Shown here one piece after another: positions 1-12,165 of a stretch of 64,000 nucleotides of DNA. Numbering within the stretch: the first letter of the stretch is position 1; each line of letters starts with the position of its first letter. The notes beneath the pieces were generated by a model that did no database searches, was not told where the DNA came from, and saw nothing but the letters and a program-made list of their open reading frames with translations. The stretch is from Datura wrightii (lineage: Eukaryota > Streptophyta > Magnoliopsida > Solanales > Solanaceae): positions 88,995,501 to 89,059,500 of the forward strand of contig JASDFA010000001.1 in NCBI GenBank assembly GCA_035772735.1. The letters run 5' to 3'. The position numbers and the translations under genes were made by a program.

Positions 1-1054
1 ATGAAGCTTACATAATTGGCATAATTTAATTAGAAGTTGAAACTATAAACTAATAGTAAATAAATTTATAAAATCTACCCATAGATCATAAAACATGATT
101 TGATACATAAAGGGAATTTACCCATAGATAGATCACAGAGAATTTCACAAGAATTGGAATAAACCTTATAGGATCATGAAACTTGAATCTAGGATTGGAG
201 TTCAAGGAATTGAGAGAAATTTTGGGCATGAGAGTGAAAGGAACTCTTATTCATAGCCTTACATAACTGGGAATGGACTGATTTTACTCTCCTTGAATGC
301 CCACAAGGAAAATGATGGAAACATTGGGGAAGAAGACCTTGAATCTCCCAAAAAATCTCTCTAAAGTACTTGCATAAGAATGGGCATGCATAAAGGACTT
401 AACTCATCTTATCATACTCAGATAATATCCAAAATGACGTAGTTTAGGGCCTTATATTATGAAAAGTCGAAAATACCCTTAATGAACCTGCCCTGGAAAT
501 TGGCCGGATGGAACCCATGGGTGGTACCACCACGGCCCGTCCTATCTTCTCGTTGAATGAACTTCTGAATGCCTTCTCTCCGAAATTAACCAACGGACGG
601 ACAGGACGGGTCATCCTACGATACAACGGGTTGTCCTTTTGGTCGTTTATTTCCCCCATAAACCTTCTGAACTTCTATTCAACGAGCCTCACCACGGCTC
701 GTCGTAAGCTTCAACAGGCCGTGGTTACCATCCATCCTTTTCGACTGGAAATCTGGGCTCCCTTACCATGATAATCTCCACAACGGGTTGTTGCATGACC
801 CGCTGTACTCCCCACTGCTAAGTCCACCTCCTACCATGACCACAAATGATGGCTCGTTGTCCTTTACAATGAGTCGATGAATCAACCATTGTTTCCCTCC
901 GACACCTGAACACCTGAACCCCCAACCACCAACGACAGCTCGTGGTTGCTTACCACGGGTCGTGGTACCTGTCGTACTGCAATATTTCCCAATTTTCAGC
1001 AGTTTTGCAATTTAGCTTCCCGATTCTACTCCTAAGCACTTCCGGGGTATTACA
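1..1054 (-). mobile_element. Minus-strand Ty3-type LTR, truncated by window start
   Basis: Read on the minus strand, the sequence starts at 1054 with TGTAATACCCCGG, the TG plus TA-CCCCG start shared by several Tekay-like LTRs in this window. Positions 480-1010 are full of short variants of the word cgggtcgt/acgactcg. The same kind of text appears at 9290-9880 and 25170-25560, just inside the starts of two other minus-strand LTRs. No coding sequence is visible. The other end and any target duplication lie outside the window. LTR identity is an inference from the start motif and layout. Confidence 0.5.
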
Positions 1055-1819
1055 GTCTATCTGGACATAGCCACTCACGGCAACCTGTACTTGAGTATCT
1101 TATAAGAACAGTCTAGGCGTTGGCCCCGTACTCAAATACTGATAATGTTTCCTCCATAGGGTATCCCCGGGTCTATCTCACTCGTACAACTGAGATAACT
1201 TCCTAGGCCACCTGCATGATAAGCACTAAGTCAACTGAAACTGACCGTTACTGACATTAGCTAACTATATGGTAGGCTGACCCTCAACTCACTAGGTAAT
1301 TCTAGTGCCACTGACTCTAGGGTGACTATTCTATCCAATATTCTGCCTCTGAGGCGTCAAAGTATGCTAATGGCCTCCAGGCGAGTTTTACTAACAATAC
1401 AGGCGCCAAACAGGTAGTTATATTGTCTAGCTGCGCCTATATTGTTCAACTTACTAACTCAATCCCAATCATTATCGTGAGCTTCTAAGGCCTAGGCTTG
1501 ACAATAAAACATCCAATTCTACTAACACAATGAACTGAAGAATAGAGGAGTTTCTATGACGCTTCTACTGTGAGTCACACTTAACATGTTCTTTCCCGAT
1601 AAGGGATACTGCGATATATTCTTTATACATTTTCTAGTAGCTAACCATAACATTTGCAATCATAATCGACTAATAAAAGCTAATCATGACATACCCAATC
1701 CTTATATACTAGTAGCAGCTAATTACAACATATAGGATCATTATCTACATTCAAGACATAGGTCATAACACTATACGACGAGAATAACTTGCTGAAGGAA
1801 TAAGCCTTAACATACCACG
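1055..1819 (-). mobile_element. Left part of a minus-strand Ty3-type LTR (continues at 8028-8770)
   Basis: This stretch continues the LTR that starts at 8770, after removal of the element inserted at 1820-8022 and one copy of its duplication. Across the join the minus strand reads like the middle of the 36126-38357 LTR: a 'ggtatgtta...caagtta' block falls at the same relative place. The left end is cut by the LTR that starts at 1054. No genes are visible. Confidence 0.5.
1815..1819. repeat. Target-site duplication ccacg (left)
   Basis: Five bases directly before the TG of the 5' LTR. They match 8023-8027 exactly. Confidence 0.85.
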
Positions 1820-3787
1820 TGTTACACCCCGTGAAAGTTGATGAATAGTAAGCGTACTCATGGATTTGAGATAAATAAAGGGAGTGCGTTGCGTGTAGAA
1901 AAGCCTCGAAAGTTGGGTCAAACGAGGCCAGGCCGCACAGGGCCAGCGCAACGCGTCAGCCGGCAGGACACCAGCCAGCGCGGTGTGCCAGGCCACTGGC
2001 GCCTTGAGAAGGCGCGGTGGGGCACTAGGGTTTCCATGATGGCTAGCATGAGGCGCCCCCCAGTCCACCACCCTCACTATATAAAGGCCCTTCTCTCAAT
2101 CCAAGTCATTTGTATAATTTCCATTCAGCTAGTGAAGAGAAAAAACGAGGGAATCAAATAATCTTTGTCCATTTACGCTATGAAATGCCATCCAAATTCA
2201 TATTAACTTCGGGTATCGAAGTTTAAGGCTGCCAGGAACATTACTACAGAGTTATTTTTGTAAAATTTGCTAGGGGAATCGTAACCCCACCCAACTAAAG
2301 AGTTGTCGGAATTGCTCCAGACTAATTTCTATACGATCACAGGCTTCAAGTAAGCATTTCTCCCTTCTGAACTTTCAAGAAATTGCGCGTTTTCAATCAT
2401 GTTTTGTTAAGTCGAAATATAGTTAATATTTATATAAAAAGTTATCGTTTTTTCCGAATTTAGTACTGAAACTAGTTTTATTCTTCTAGTAATACGATTA
2501 CAATTGCAAAGAGTTGTTGAATACGAACTGAAACTCGTAAGTTAATCAGGAATTACCAATCCAAGTATGTTAAGGCGAATTCCTTCGGCAAGTTAGTTTC
2601 TTTAGTATTATAACTTAGTGTAAATCCCAGTAAGAGAACCCGAAGCATATTAACTGTGATTAGCGATTGTTATTAGCTGAGACCAGAATTCCATGTTTAG
2701 TTTGGGATTGACTACGCCCTGTATAGTATTCCATGACCAACCCCAGGTTACTAGCTGTGTCGACGCCCGCCAAGTGTGAGATGATGTCGCTCCACGAAGC
2801 GGTATACCATCCGCGAGGGACGAAGATGGGCTCCCAATTCCTCATACAGTCCATTCCATGGCTAGACTACATATGCCATATCGGCACCACACCCTCATCG
2901 AGCTTGGTGCCCGGGGTGCAGATATCAAGAGTCCACTGGACTTAGACACAGCTATAGTCAAGGGCCGAGCGGGCTCAGTTGCAGACCTAAGGGACTGGTA
3001 GGACGGCTATAGCTATTAATTGACCTAGTGCGACCTTGATAGGGGTATATAGATTGAGGTGTACTCACCAAGGCTTATGGGGGGCCCAAGTGGGTTATTC
3101 TGTGTTGGTTGTACCTTCTGGCTTATGGGGGCAAGGTAAGGTTCTTGTTTGCATTAGCTATTCAGTCATTTATAATTATTACCTTACATATGTGGTACAT
3201 ATTGTACTGACGCCCTTTTTGAGGCGCTGCATTACTTACCTGCAGGTGCGGATAGACAAGGAGCTGGTCCCTCTTCGCTTTCAGCCAGGATTGTCAGGGT
3301 TTACTTCTTTTGATCGTACAATTTTGGGTAGGTCGGGGCTCTGTCTTGACCATCATATTACTCCTAGAGGCTTGCAGATTGTTTCTATTTCCCAATGGTT
3401 AGCTATTAATGGTCGTGTGGGGCCCATATGTGTTTTAGTTTGCGTGTTTGCCGTGTGAGGCCTTGTTTAGCTGTCAGTTAGCGGCCTTGTCGGCCATAGT
3501 TTAGTTTAGCACTATATTTACTTTATAGTCATAACTAGACATCATGGTGGTCTTGTCGACCCACATAAGATTCCCTGTTATTACCTATTTCTGGATAGCT
3601 GTTTTCTTTTACATGTGGGTATAAGCCCTTATCGACTGGGGGCTAACAGCCAAGATATAGCCTGTTGTTTTCTTGATTTGAGTGTTAGTATTGGTCCTAT
3701 ACCAGGAGTGTATAGGCTTAGCTAGATTAGTTTAGATCCTAGTAGGGCACCAGGTGCCAGTCATGCCTACCAAGGTGGGGCGTGACA
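1820..3787 (+). repeat. 5' LTR of the 1820-8022 element
   Basis: It starts TGTTACACCCC and ends GGCGTGACA, 1,968 bp. A GC-rich block lies at 1925-2060 and a TATA box (TATATAAA) at 2078-2085, a plausible start for the element's transcript. The inner part from about 2386 matches 6496-8022, the surviving part of the 3' LTR, and is homologous to the solo LTR at 36126-38357. The ORFs inside it are not convincing genes. Confidence 0.8.
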
Positions 3788-3806
3788 AACTTGGTATCAG
3801 AGCAGG
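3788..3806 (+). promoter_or_regulatory. Primer binding site (tRNA-Met type)
   Basis: Directly after the LTR the sequence reads aacttggtatcagagcagg. The core TGGTATCAGAGC is the usual plant initiator-Met tRNA PBS of Ty3 and Ty1 elements. Confidence 0.8.
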
Positions 3807-4017
3807 TCCTATCCCAGGGAATCTACAAGCCGTGCTGAGTAGAGTCTTATCTATGGATGTGTTGTGCATCACATTCCATAGGCAGGAGGCTACGAGGCAT
3901 AATAGGATGGTTACTCTTCTTTCTTATCCAGTCATGCTATAGAGCTGTATAGTATAGGGTTGAGTCCCTAAGATTATCATATTTGTCTACAGAAAAATGT
4001 CAGACCCATGACATACC

Positions 4018-5160
4018 ATGACTGGTAGGGAGTTAGATACCGCAGTAGGGGAGGGCACTAGCAGGGTGCCTCAGTCAGAGTCAGCCCGATTTGAGGGCAA
4101 CAGGGAGACATCATCTCGGTCTCCCCAGTCTTCTCCGCCACGCGAGGAGCCATCCAGAGTAGTAGATATGTCAGCACCGCCACCAGCAGTCTCTATACCA
4201 GTGCCATCAGATCAAGAGGCCAAGAGCGTTGTTTTTATAATTACTCAAATGATGGCGGCATAACGTCAGCCAATGGCACCGATGGTTGCAGAAACTTCAG
4301 AGGGGCCCGGTAGTTCGAGGGTCCGAGAGTTTCTCATACTAAGTCCCCCACAATTTACAGGGATGGATTGATATGAGGACCCTCAGGATTTTCTAGACTA
4401 GTTGCAGCAGATTTTCAGGTATTTCGGCTATGGGACATTGCAGTATTATGGTACAAGAGCTGGGAGAGGTCCCGAGGTAGAGATGTTCCCCCTCCATCTT
4501 GGTCCAATTTCTCAGAGGCCTTCCTGGATCATTATTTTCCACTGGAAATTCGACAAGCCCGGGTTGATCAGTTTTTGCATCTGGAGTAGAGCTCAATTAG
4601 TGTTTGGGAATATGCTATGAGGTTTGACTCCTTGGCTCAAAATGCACCAGTTTTTGTAGATACCATACCAGCCAGGGTGCACCGGTTTATTATGGGGATG
4701 AATCCAGAATATGTGGAGACTTGTATTACGGCCACCCTGCGAGAAGACATGGATATTGCCCCTGTTCAGGCATTTGCCCAGAGTATTGAGGGGATCACGC
4801 AGCGGCAGCGAAAGAAAGAAAGAGAAAATCAGGAGTAGTGTCACAGGACCAGACACAGTGATATGCAGGCAGAGTCCCAGGGCAGACCCAGACCACGACT
4901 ATTAGACAGGCCTCCTAGACCCCCACCTCCACAACAGCAGCAGGGGAGTAGATTTGGTCGTCGAGGACAGTCAGAGCCCTGCGAGAGCTCACGGCCAGTA
5001 GGCTCGCAACAGTAGAGGGGGTCAGAGTAGAGTAGATTTACTGTACCACCTTGCCCCATCTGCAGTCGAAATTAATCTAGGCCATGCAGATATGGTTCCA
5101 CGACATGTTACTCTTGCGGACAGGAGGGTCATCGGATGAGGGACTGTCTAGCTAGGGGTC
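4018..5160 (+). pseudogene. Degenerate gag of Tekay-like element
   Basis: A gag-like reading starts with ATG at 4018 but is broken by stops at 4261 and several later points, and by frame changes. Capsid-like text is visible around 4600-4830 (residues like SVWEYAMRFDSLAQNAP and REDMDIAPVQAFAQSIEGIT). A proline/glutamine-rich stretch follows, then a CCHC zinc knuckle at 5106-5147 (CYSCGQEGHRMRDC), which binds RNA in intact Gag. The knuckle fixes the direction and the lineage. The gene is clearly dead. Confidence 0.7.
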
Positions 5161-5167
5161 AGAGTTA

Positions 5168-5482
5168 TTGGGATCACCCGGACAGATCTTCAGTAGGGTC
5201 CGTGCCCCAGCACCTTTAGCAGGGCGTAGGCCCTCAGCTCTAACTGGCAGAGGTCAAGGTATATCAGGGGCATCCAGCTCAGGTACCTGTCCAGATTGCA
5301 CTTATGCTTTACCGGGACGACAGGAGTCAGAGTCATCACCGGATGTACTGATAGGTATGCTGGACATCTTCTCTCATTCCATGTATGCATTGATAGACCC
5401 AGGCTCCAATTTATCTTATGTTACACCATTAGTGGCCCGGAAGTTCGGTATTATGCTAGAATTGCTTCAGCGACCTTTTTAA
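5168..5482 (+). pseudogene. Retroviral-type aspartic protease fragment (pol, part 1)
   Basis: This 104-codon frame contains MYALIDPGSNLSYVTP at about residues 74-89. That is the active-site region of Tekay-type proteases, where DPGS stands in the place of the usual D-S/T-G. The frame stops at 5480-5482, and the protein text resumes immediately in the same frame at 5483 with the flap region and a GMDWL motif. The stop is therefore a nonsense mutation inside pol, not a true end. Confidence 0.65.
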
Positions 5483-6496
5483 GTGTCCACACCCGTCGAT
5501 GATTCCATCATAGCCAAAAGGATCTACCGAGGGTGCACAGTAGAAGTTGTTGGTCGCCAGACTATGGCGGATTTGGTAGAATTAGAAATGATTGACTTCA
5601 ATGCAATTATGGGTATGGATTGGCTAGCACCATGTTATGCCAATGTAGAGTGTTGGACCAAGACTGTCCGGTTCCACTTCCCAAGGGAGGTAGTACGGGA
5701 GTGGAAAGGCAATGCGGCCACGCCAAAAGGTAGGTTTATTTCCTATCTTCAGGCGAAGAAGTTGATAGCAAAGGGTTGTATATATCACATTGTTAGAGTT
5801 CGGGATGTTCAGGCAGAATCTCCGACTCTCCAGTCCATTCAAGTAGTCAATGAATTTCCAGATGTATTCCCAAATGAACTTCCTGGTATTCCCCCAGAAT
5901 GGGAGATCGACTTTGCAATCAACTTATTACCAAGTACTCAGCCTATATTTATCCCTTCGTACCGAATGGCTCCTGTCGAGCTCAGAGAATTGAAAGAACA
6001 GTTGAAAGATCTACTAGATAAGGGCTTCATCGGGCCGAGTACTTCACCTTGGGGTGCGCCAGTCCTGTTTGTGAGAAAGAAGGATGGCTCCCTCCGCATG
6101 TGCATAGACTACTGGAATTTGAACAAAGTCACCATCAAGAACAAATACCCACTTCCCAGAATAGATGATTTGTTTGATCGGTTACAGGGGGCAAAATATT
6201 TCACAAAAAATTGACTTAAGATCTGGGTATCATCAAGTTCGGGTTCGAGAGAGGGATATCCTGAAAACTGCTTTCAAGACCAGGTATGGTCACTTTGAAT
6301 TTCTAGTCATGTCCTTCAGATTGACGAATGCTCCTGTGGTGTTCATGGACTTGATAAACAGCATCTTCAGGCCGAATCTGGACCTATTTGCTATAGTGTT
6401 TATTGATGATATTCGTGGTGTATTCCCGTTTTGAAGTAGAACATCGGGATCATTTACGAACAATACTCCAAATTCTCAAGGATCGCCAGTTGTATG
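5483..6496 (+). pseudogene. Reverse transcriptase fragment (pol, part 2), truncated
   Basis: From 5483 to 6214 the frame reads the end of the protease region (GMDWLAPCYANVECW) and then the RT start: PGIPPEWEIDFAINLLP, SYRMAPVELRELKEQLKDLL, SPWGAPVLFVRKKDGSLRMC and NKYPLPRIDDLFDRLQGAKYF. A frameshift in an A-run near 6208 moves the reading to the frame at 6165-6434, with DLRSGYHQVRV and the catalytic FIDDI. A second shift and stop follow. Matching text (EVEHRDHLRTILQILKDRQLYA) can be read to about 6496, where the sequence becomes LTR. The thumb, RNase H and integrase are absent. Confidence 0.8.
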
Positions 6497-8022
6497 CGCA
6501 TTTTTGACCATGTTTCATTAAGTCGAAATATAGTTAATATTTATATAAAAGTTATCATTTTTGCCGAATTTAGTACTGAAACTAGTTTTATTCTTCTAGT
6601 AATATGATTATAATTGGAAACAGCTATTGAATATGAACTAAAACTCGTCAGTTAATCAGGAATTACCAATCTAGGTATGTTGAGGCAAATTCCATCAGCA
6701 AGTTAGTTTCTTTAGTATTATAACTCAGTGTAAATCCCAGTAAGAGAACCCGAAGCATATTAATTGTGAGGCGATTGTTATTAGTTGAGACCAGTATTCC
6801 ATGTTTAGTTTGGGATTGACTACGCCCTGTATAGCATTCCATGACCAACCCCAGGGTTACTAGCTGTGTCGACGCCCACCAGGAGCGAGATGACATCGCT
6901 CCACGAAGTGGTATACCATCCGCGAGGGAAAAAAATGGGGTCCCAGGTCCTTATATAGTCCATTATATGGTTGGACTACATATGCCGTATCGGCACCACA
7001 CCCCCGTCGAGCCTGGTTCCCAAGGTGAAAATATAAGGAGTCCATTGGACTCAGACACAACTATACTCAGGGGACGAGTGGGCTCGGTTGCAGATTGAGG
7101 GAACTGGTAGGACAAATATAGCTATTAGTTGACCTAGTGTGACCTTGATAGGGGTATATAGATTGAGGTGTATTCACCAGGGCTTATGGGGGCCCCAAGT
7201 GGGTTATTCTGTGCTGGTTGTACCTTCCGGCTTATGGGGGCCAGGTAAGGTTCTTGTTTGCTTTAGCTACTGATAAATTAGATAATAAAAAGGCCAGTTA
7301 TTCAGGTATTATCTCTAACCTTTCTTTTCAGTTATTTCTAGTTCTATCTCTTTTATTCAGTCATTTATAATTATTGTCTTACATATTTGGTACATATTGT
7401 ACTGATTCCCTTCTTGGGGTGCTGCATTACTTGCCTGTAGGTGCGAATAGACGAGGAGCTGGTCCCTCTTTGTTTTCAGCCAGGATTGTCAAAACAATCG
7501 GCTCCTTTCCTCCGGAGCTTGTAGATAGAAGGTTTACTTTTTTTGATTGTACAGTTTTGGGTAGGCTGGGGCCCTGTCCCGACCAACATATTACTCCTAG
7601 AGGCTTGCATATCGTTTCTATTTCCCTATGGTTAGCTGTTAATGGTCTGTGGGGCCCATATGTGTTTTAGTTTGCGTGTTGGCCGTGTGGGGCCTTATTT
7701 AGCTATCAGTTAGCGGCCTTGTCAGCCATAGTTTAATTTAGCACTGGATTTACTTTACAGTCATAACTATACATTATGGTGGTCTTGTCGGCCCGCATAG
7801 GATTTCCTGTTATTATCTGTTTCTGGATAGTTGATTCTTTTACAAGTGGCTATCAGGCCTTGTCGGCCCGGGGTTATGTTCACGGCCAAGATGTAGCCCG
7901 TTGTTTTCTTGATTTGAGAGTTAGTATTGGTCCTGTACCAGGAGTGCATAGGCTTAGCTAGATCAGTTCAAATCCTAGTAGGGCACCAGGTTTCAGTCAT
8001 GCCTCCCAAGGTGGTCATGACA
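6497..8022 (+). repeat. Truncated 3' LTR of the 1820-8022 element
   Basis: From gcgcatttt near 6496 the sequence matches the 5' LTR from 2386 onward and ends ...GTGGTCATGACA at 8022, followed by the ccacg duplication. The first ~565 bp of the LTR (GC block, TATA box) are gone. The two LTRs also differ by a ~60-bp stretch at about 7270-7330 that is shorter or absent in the 5' copy. Confidence 0.8.
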
Positions 8023-8027
8023 CCACG
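8023..8027. repeat. Target-site duplication ccacg (right)
   Basis: Five bases directly after the 3' LTR, identical to 1815-1819. Confidence 0.85.
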
Positions 8028-8770
8028 AATGTCGATTCTCATTTATTCGATTAGTCCAACCTATAGCCGACGATTCCATTCCACTGCGGCCTTTATATTG
8101 AGAAAATTAAGCTATTTCAATAATAGGAATCAGTGAATAATGATATCCTTTAATAGGTTTAACTACAACTTCAACTTCATTTTATTCAGCCGAAAACTTA
8201 CAATTTCTCGGAAGTTTAAAAAGGAGAAATGCTTACCTATTTCCCGTGGCCGTTTAGAATCTAATTTGGAACAATTCCAACAATCTTTACTTGGCGGGGT
8301 TCCGGTTTGCCAAGCGAATTTTTGAGAAATAACTTCGTAGAAATGGTTCACGTAGGCCTAGAACTCGTTACCCAATGTTAATTTGCGATTGGACGGCGTT
8401 TGGTAGCGTAATCGGATGAAAAACCAAGAAAACTTGTGTGCCCTCATTGTTTCCAGCCATGGGTTAACTTTTGAAATTATTTAAATTGACCAAGGGACCT
8501 TATATATATCTAAGGGCAGTGGGGCAGGGGGGCGCCCCATGTTGCCCAAAGCTCCAACCTCCTTGCCGCGCTGCACCTCCCATAGCGCCATTGGGCCTGG
8601 CGCGCCGCGCTAGCCAGTGCACTGTCGACTGGCGCATCGCGTTGGCCCCTCGGGGCCTAGCCTCGCTCGACCCTGCCTCCGAGGCTCTTTCCACATGCGT
8701 TGATCTCTCTTTACTAGTCACAATTCCACGCATACGCCTACTAGTCAATAACTTTTTACGGGATGTAACA
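8028..8770 (-). mobile_element. Start of a minus-strand Ty3-type LTR (continues at 1055-1819)
   Basis: On the minus strand it begins TGTTACATCCCG at 8770. A GC-rich block lies at 8525-8680, then a TATA-like stretch at 8500-8509, then a leader-like sequence that resembles the 36126 LTR (text around 8230-8380). The element at 1820-8022 is inserted at its inner end. No coding sequence is visible. Confidence 0.6.
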
Positions 8771-9898
8771 CTCAATGCCACATAGAAGCAAAATATATAT
8801 TTATATAACTAGACTTGAACCATGTGAAATTCTGTCATGAAAGTATCATATGTAACTGAATTTGTAAAACCATGAATATCAAATACTAGAATCATAGCAA
8901 AGTTGAGCATTGAAGTAATAAGGGAACTCATAACTAAACAAAAACCCTAAGACATGATTTTTCTATGGGATTGAGATATCAATGTTGTTCTGAGAGCTTT
9001 TACGACACAAGGGAAAAAGAATAACCCTTATTGAAATCCTATATACCTGGAGAAGAAATATCAGAGAAACAGCTTGAAAATTCTGAGGAGAATTGGAAGC
9101 CCTAGTTTATGGCTTGAAAGAGAAACTCTAAAATCTACGAGTATATTCTGAAAGTATAAGTAGGGAATAAAGGAGAATACCATTTACCCTCTAAATCCTT
9201 TGAAAATATTCCCAAAATGGCATAGTTTAGGAACTAAATTAGTGAGAAGTTAAAAAAATTCCCCTGGAGAAAAGTCTAAAAACTACCCGATCAGATCCAA
9301 CGGGTCACACAATGAGTCGTTGATTGTGAACATGACTCATTGGGACCAATCGTTGGTCCTGGGTTTGAAAACTCAATCTCTGGACTTCGACCAACGAATG
9401 GAAAGGATGACCTGTTAGATGAAACAACTACTCATTGAATCCAGTCATGGTCACTACAAGGGTTTTGAATAAATTCTAGATATCCCCTAATGGACGGACA
9501 GAACGACCTGTTATCCGAAACAATGGGTCGTTGTGTTCACCAATTGTCACTAAGGTGACTTTATCATTTTCTGGATTTCATTCAATGGCTCCATAGGATG
9601 AATCGTTACACCAAACAATTACTCGTAATTTGGCTCGTTATTTGGGAGCAGGATTTGACAGGTTTTTGGACTAAGTTACAACGAGTGATGGGACGTCTCG
9701 TTACTTTGCACAATGAGTCATTCTATGTCTCATTGGTACCTGAGATAAAATATGCAAATCTAACAGCAACTCTCCTGATGGGTCATTGTTCCTGACAATG
9801 ACTCATTGGTTGAGTTGTTCTGAGGCAAAATTTCTGGTTTATTCTGATTTTTCATTTGAAGTCTGGGGTTTGGTATACAGAACTTTTGGGGTGCTACA
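8771..9898 (-). mobile_element. Minus-strand LTR start, interrupted at 8770
   Basis: Read on the minus strand, it starts TGTAGCACCCCAAAAG at 9898. The stretch 9290-9800 carries many 'gggtcgttg/aatgagtcg' words, as in the LTR pieces at 480-1010 and 25170-25560. The LTR that starts at 8770 appears to be inserted into it (candidate duplication ctcaa at 8771-8775; its partner would lie outside the window). No genes are visible. Confidence 0.45.
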
Positions 9899-12160
9899 GG
9901 TAATAAGTCTCATAAATAAAGGACAACAACCCACCTAACATAACCACATTGGTGGTAAGGTCATAGTCTCACATCTGAAGGGACAAATGCCCACCTAACA
10001 TAACCGCATCAGTAGTAAGGTCATAAGTCTCATATCTGAAGGGAAAATTGCCCACCTGACATAACCGCATTGGTGATAAGGTCATAAACCTCATATCTGA
10101 ACTATATCTACCCACCCGACATTAGCGCATCGGTGGTATAATGGTATAACCTGAAGCCCTGATTATTTCCATATACGGAGTCGACCGCGGCTCATATTGG
10201 CCAATCAATACAGATGGGATAAAAGCTATGAATTTTGTATTTGTAGCCTAAATAGGCATATTTCACAATTCATAGATGCAAATATACACATATGACATGT
10301 ACAGCTTTCAAATAGCACTCAAACACACATATTCAAATACTTGCACAGTTATAAGAAGGTTCGGATGACATAAGAAATTCCACAAGTTCAATAGACAACA
10401 CTCTAGCACATTTAGGATTCGGGAACTTGATAACCTAATGCTTAGCTTAAGGGAGAGGAGTCATGGAATCTCCCCTTATCCTCTCCCCTTAGCCTCACAT
10501 ACCTCATAAACTATATATAAGATAAAGGAAAACCATGATAAGGCACAACCTCTAACCCTGGTGATTCAATAATAACCCTTATTCGGTAATCTACTAGAAC
10601 CACTAAATACTGACTTGTCCGAAGAGAGCTTTAAGCTCGATATATAACTAGTCATATATGAGAGGCTAAATTTGTACCCGTATCTAGGAATTTCACAGAG
10701 AATATCTTATCTAACTTCTCAACTTAACTAATTGCTAGGAACCTTGCATTGACACTTAATAACACGTTGGGAACATGTATACGTGAGAAGGACCCTTTTC
10801 TAGACTTAAGAAACTTAAATAATAACTTGACAAGAGGTGAACATAAAGACGTGTAACTTAAGTATAAATGTGTGCCTACAACATGAGAACTGTATACATT
10901 AAGACTTCTCGCTAAAGGGACTTATAAAGACTTGAGTTCTTAGACTTTTTTAAAATTCAAATACTTGGCTGAGTCACTAGCAAGTTTCTTGGTTATGATT
11001 ACTTGAAACTTCTTACATCAGCATCACCCATTTCAACGTAACCTATGAACATGAAGACATAGCTTATAGATTTGAGATCTGGAGTTCTTTAGCATAAACA
11101 TTTTCAAGCAATTCTCTATGGACTGCCTTATAGGCAAATAAATACCTATAGCCGTAACTTAGATAACATTAAGATAACTTATATAACCTTGAAACTAACT
11201 GAGCAGCTTAAGAAAGCCTAACATCATTATAAGCAGCAAGTTTATAGGATTAACTTAACATTATCATTTAGGGGGACAGTGGAGAGCTTCTCTTTAACTT
11301 AAGTTACTATTTTACAGACGTTCAACTCAAATTGATTCATAGAAGGTCGTCACATAATATTCATTATATCTTTTTACCAATAACGTATTTAGACCACTCA
11401 TTTTACTTAATGCCTTGGTGACTCTCAAAAGGTTCAGATAGCACAAGAGTTCTAGTGAATTATATTGACATTCTAAATACAATTCTTGTTGCCTTAGCGT
11501 GTAACTTGAACGTAAGCAAAGGATGTGTATATATATATATATATATATATTCTTATTTCCATGTAACCTGCTAAAAATTAAGGTACTGTGTATAAACTGC
11601 TTATAAAGATGGTTTCACATACATATCAATAACTTACACATTCGAGTTCTATTTTCCAAATTCAACATATTACTTAGTAAAGAAACGCGTTAATTAGTCG
11701 CTTAGCTTAAGGGAGTGGGATCGGAGGACCTTCTCATGACCCTAGGTACCTTAAAACATGTATATAAGAGGGAAGGCAACTATCTTAAGGAAAGTGTATT
11801 TCGCTATCCTCATTAGTCCTTATTGACTTAAAATCAATTTCATATGTTAGGTTCGTTGGGGCATCGTCATCTTGCCATGTTTACCGATTTAATTAGCAGC
11901 TAGAGATGTAAAACATCTTTAATGCCACACATACATAACATAATGTAAATGACTAGCTCATTGTGCCCACGCTGAGGGTTTTTAAGACTCAATTTATAAC
12001 TACAACTATAAGCGAAGACAATTGACTTTTTCACTTTACATTCATATGTTCCAACTCTTTAGCAATCCATAACCTAAGAAGGAGTATTATAACACCTGGG
12101 CAGAACCATAATATGCTACAACATAAGATTAAGTACAGGGGAATACCGGATTCATCCTTG
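9899..12160. other. Non-coding AT-rich stretch, probably old LTR sequence
   Basis: There is no ORF of note and no gene, RNA gene or splice-site pattern that I can support. It holds the 60-bp tandem repeat at 9900-10145, a (TA)n run at 11527-11550, and two similar segments at 10438-10530 and 11698-11775 that both read 'ttagcttaaggga...' and are followed by tatataag. It is probably the remains of LTRs older than the flanking insertions (inference). Confidence 0.4.
9900..10145. repeat. 60-bp tandem repeat, four diverged copies
   Basis: The phrase cccacctaacataaccgcat recurs at about 9930, 9990, 10051 and 10111, each time with a 'ggtaaggtcataagtctcatatctga' neighbour. The spacing is about 60 bp and the copies differ by several bases. 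Confidence 0.75.
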
Positions 12161-12165
12161 GCATA
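12161..12165. repeat. Target-site duplication gcata (left)
   Basis: Five bases before TGATGAAGGGCG, identical to 29791-29795. Confidence 0.8.

Larger units (their letters stand above)
1820..8022 (+). mobile_element. Ty3/Tekay(Del)-like LTR retrotransposon with large internal deletion
   Basis: The element runs from TGTTACACCCCGTG at 1820 to ...GTCATGACA at 8022. It is flanked by perfect 5-bp duplications, ccacg at 1815-1819 and 8023-8027, so it is one insertion with both ends intact. The order is LTR, tRNA-Met-type PBS, broken gag with zinc knuckle, protease, and RT cut off after the FIDD motif. It then runs straight into the inner part of the 3' LTR near 6496. RNase H, integrase, chromodomain, PPT and about 565 bp of the 3' LTR are missing. 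It cannot be autonomous. Confidence 0.85.

Noticed and set aside
444..771. Two overlapping ORFs on opposite strands near the window start
   Set aside because: They lie in LTR sequence full of cgggtcgt-type repeats, with no recognisable protein text.
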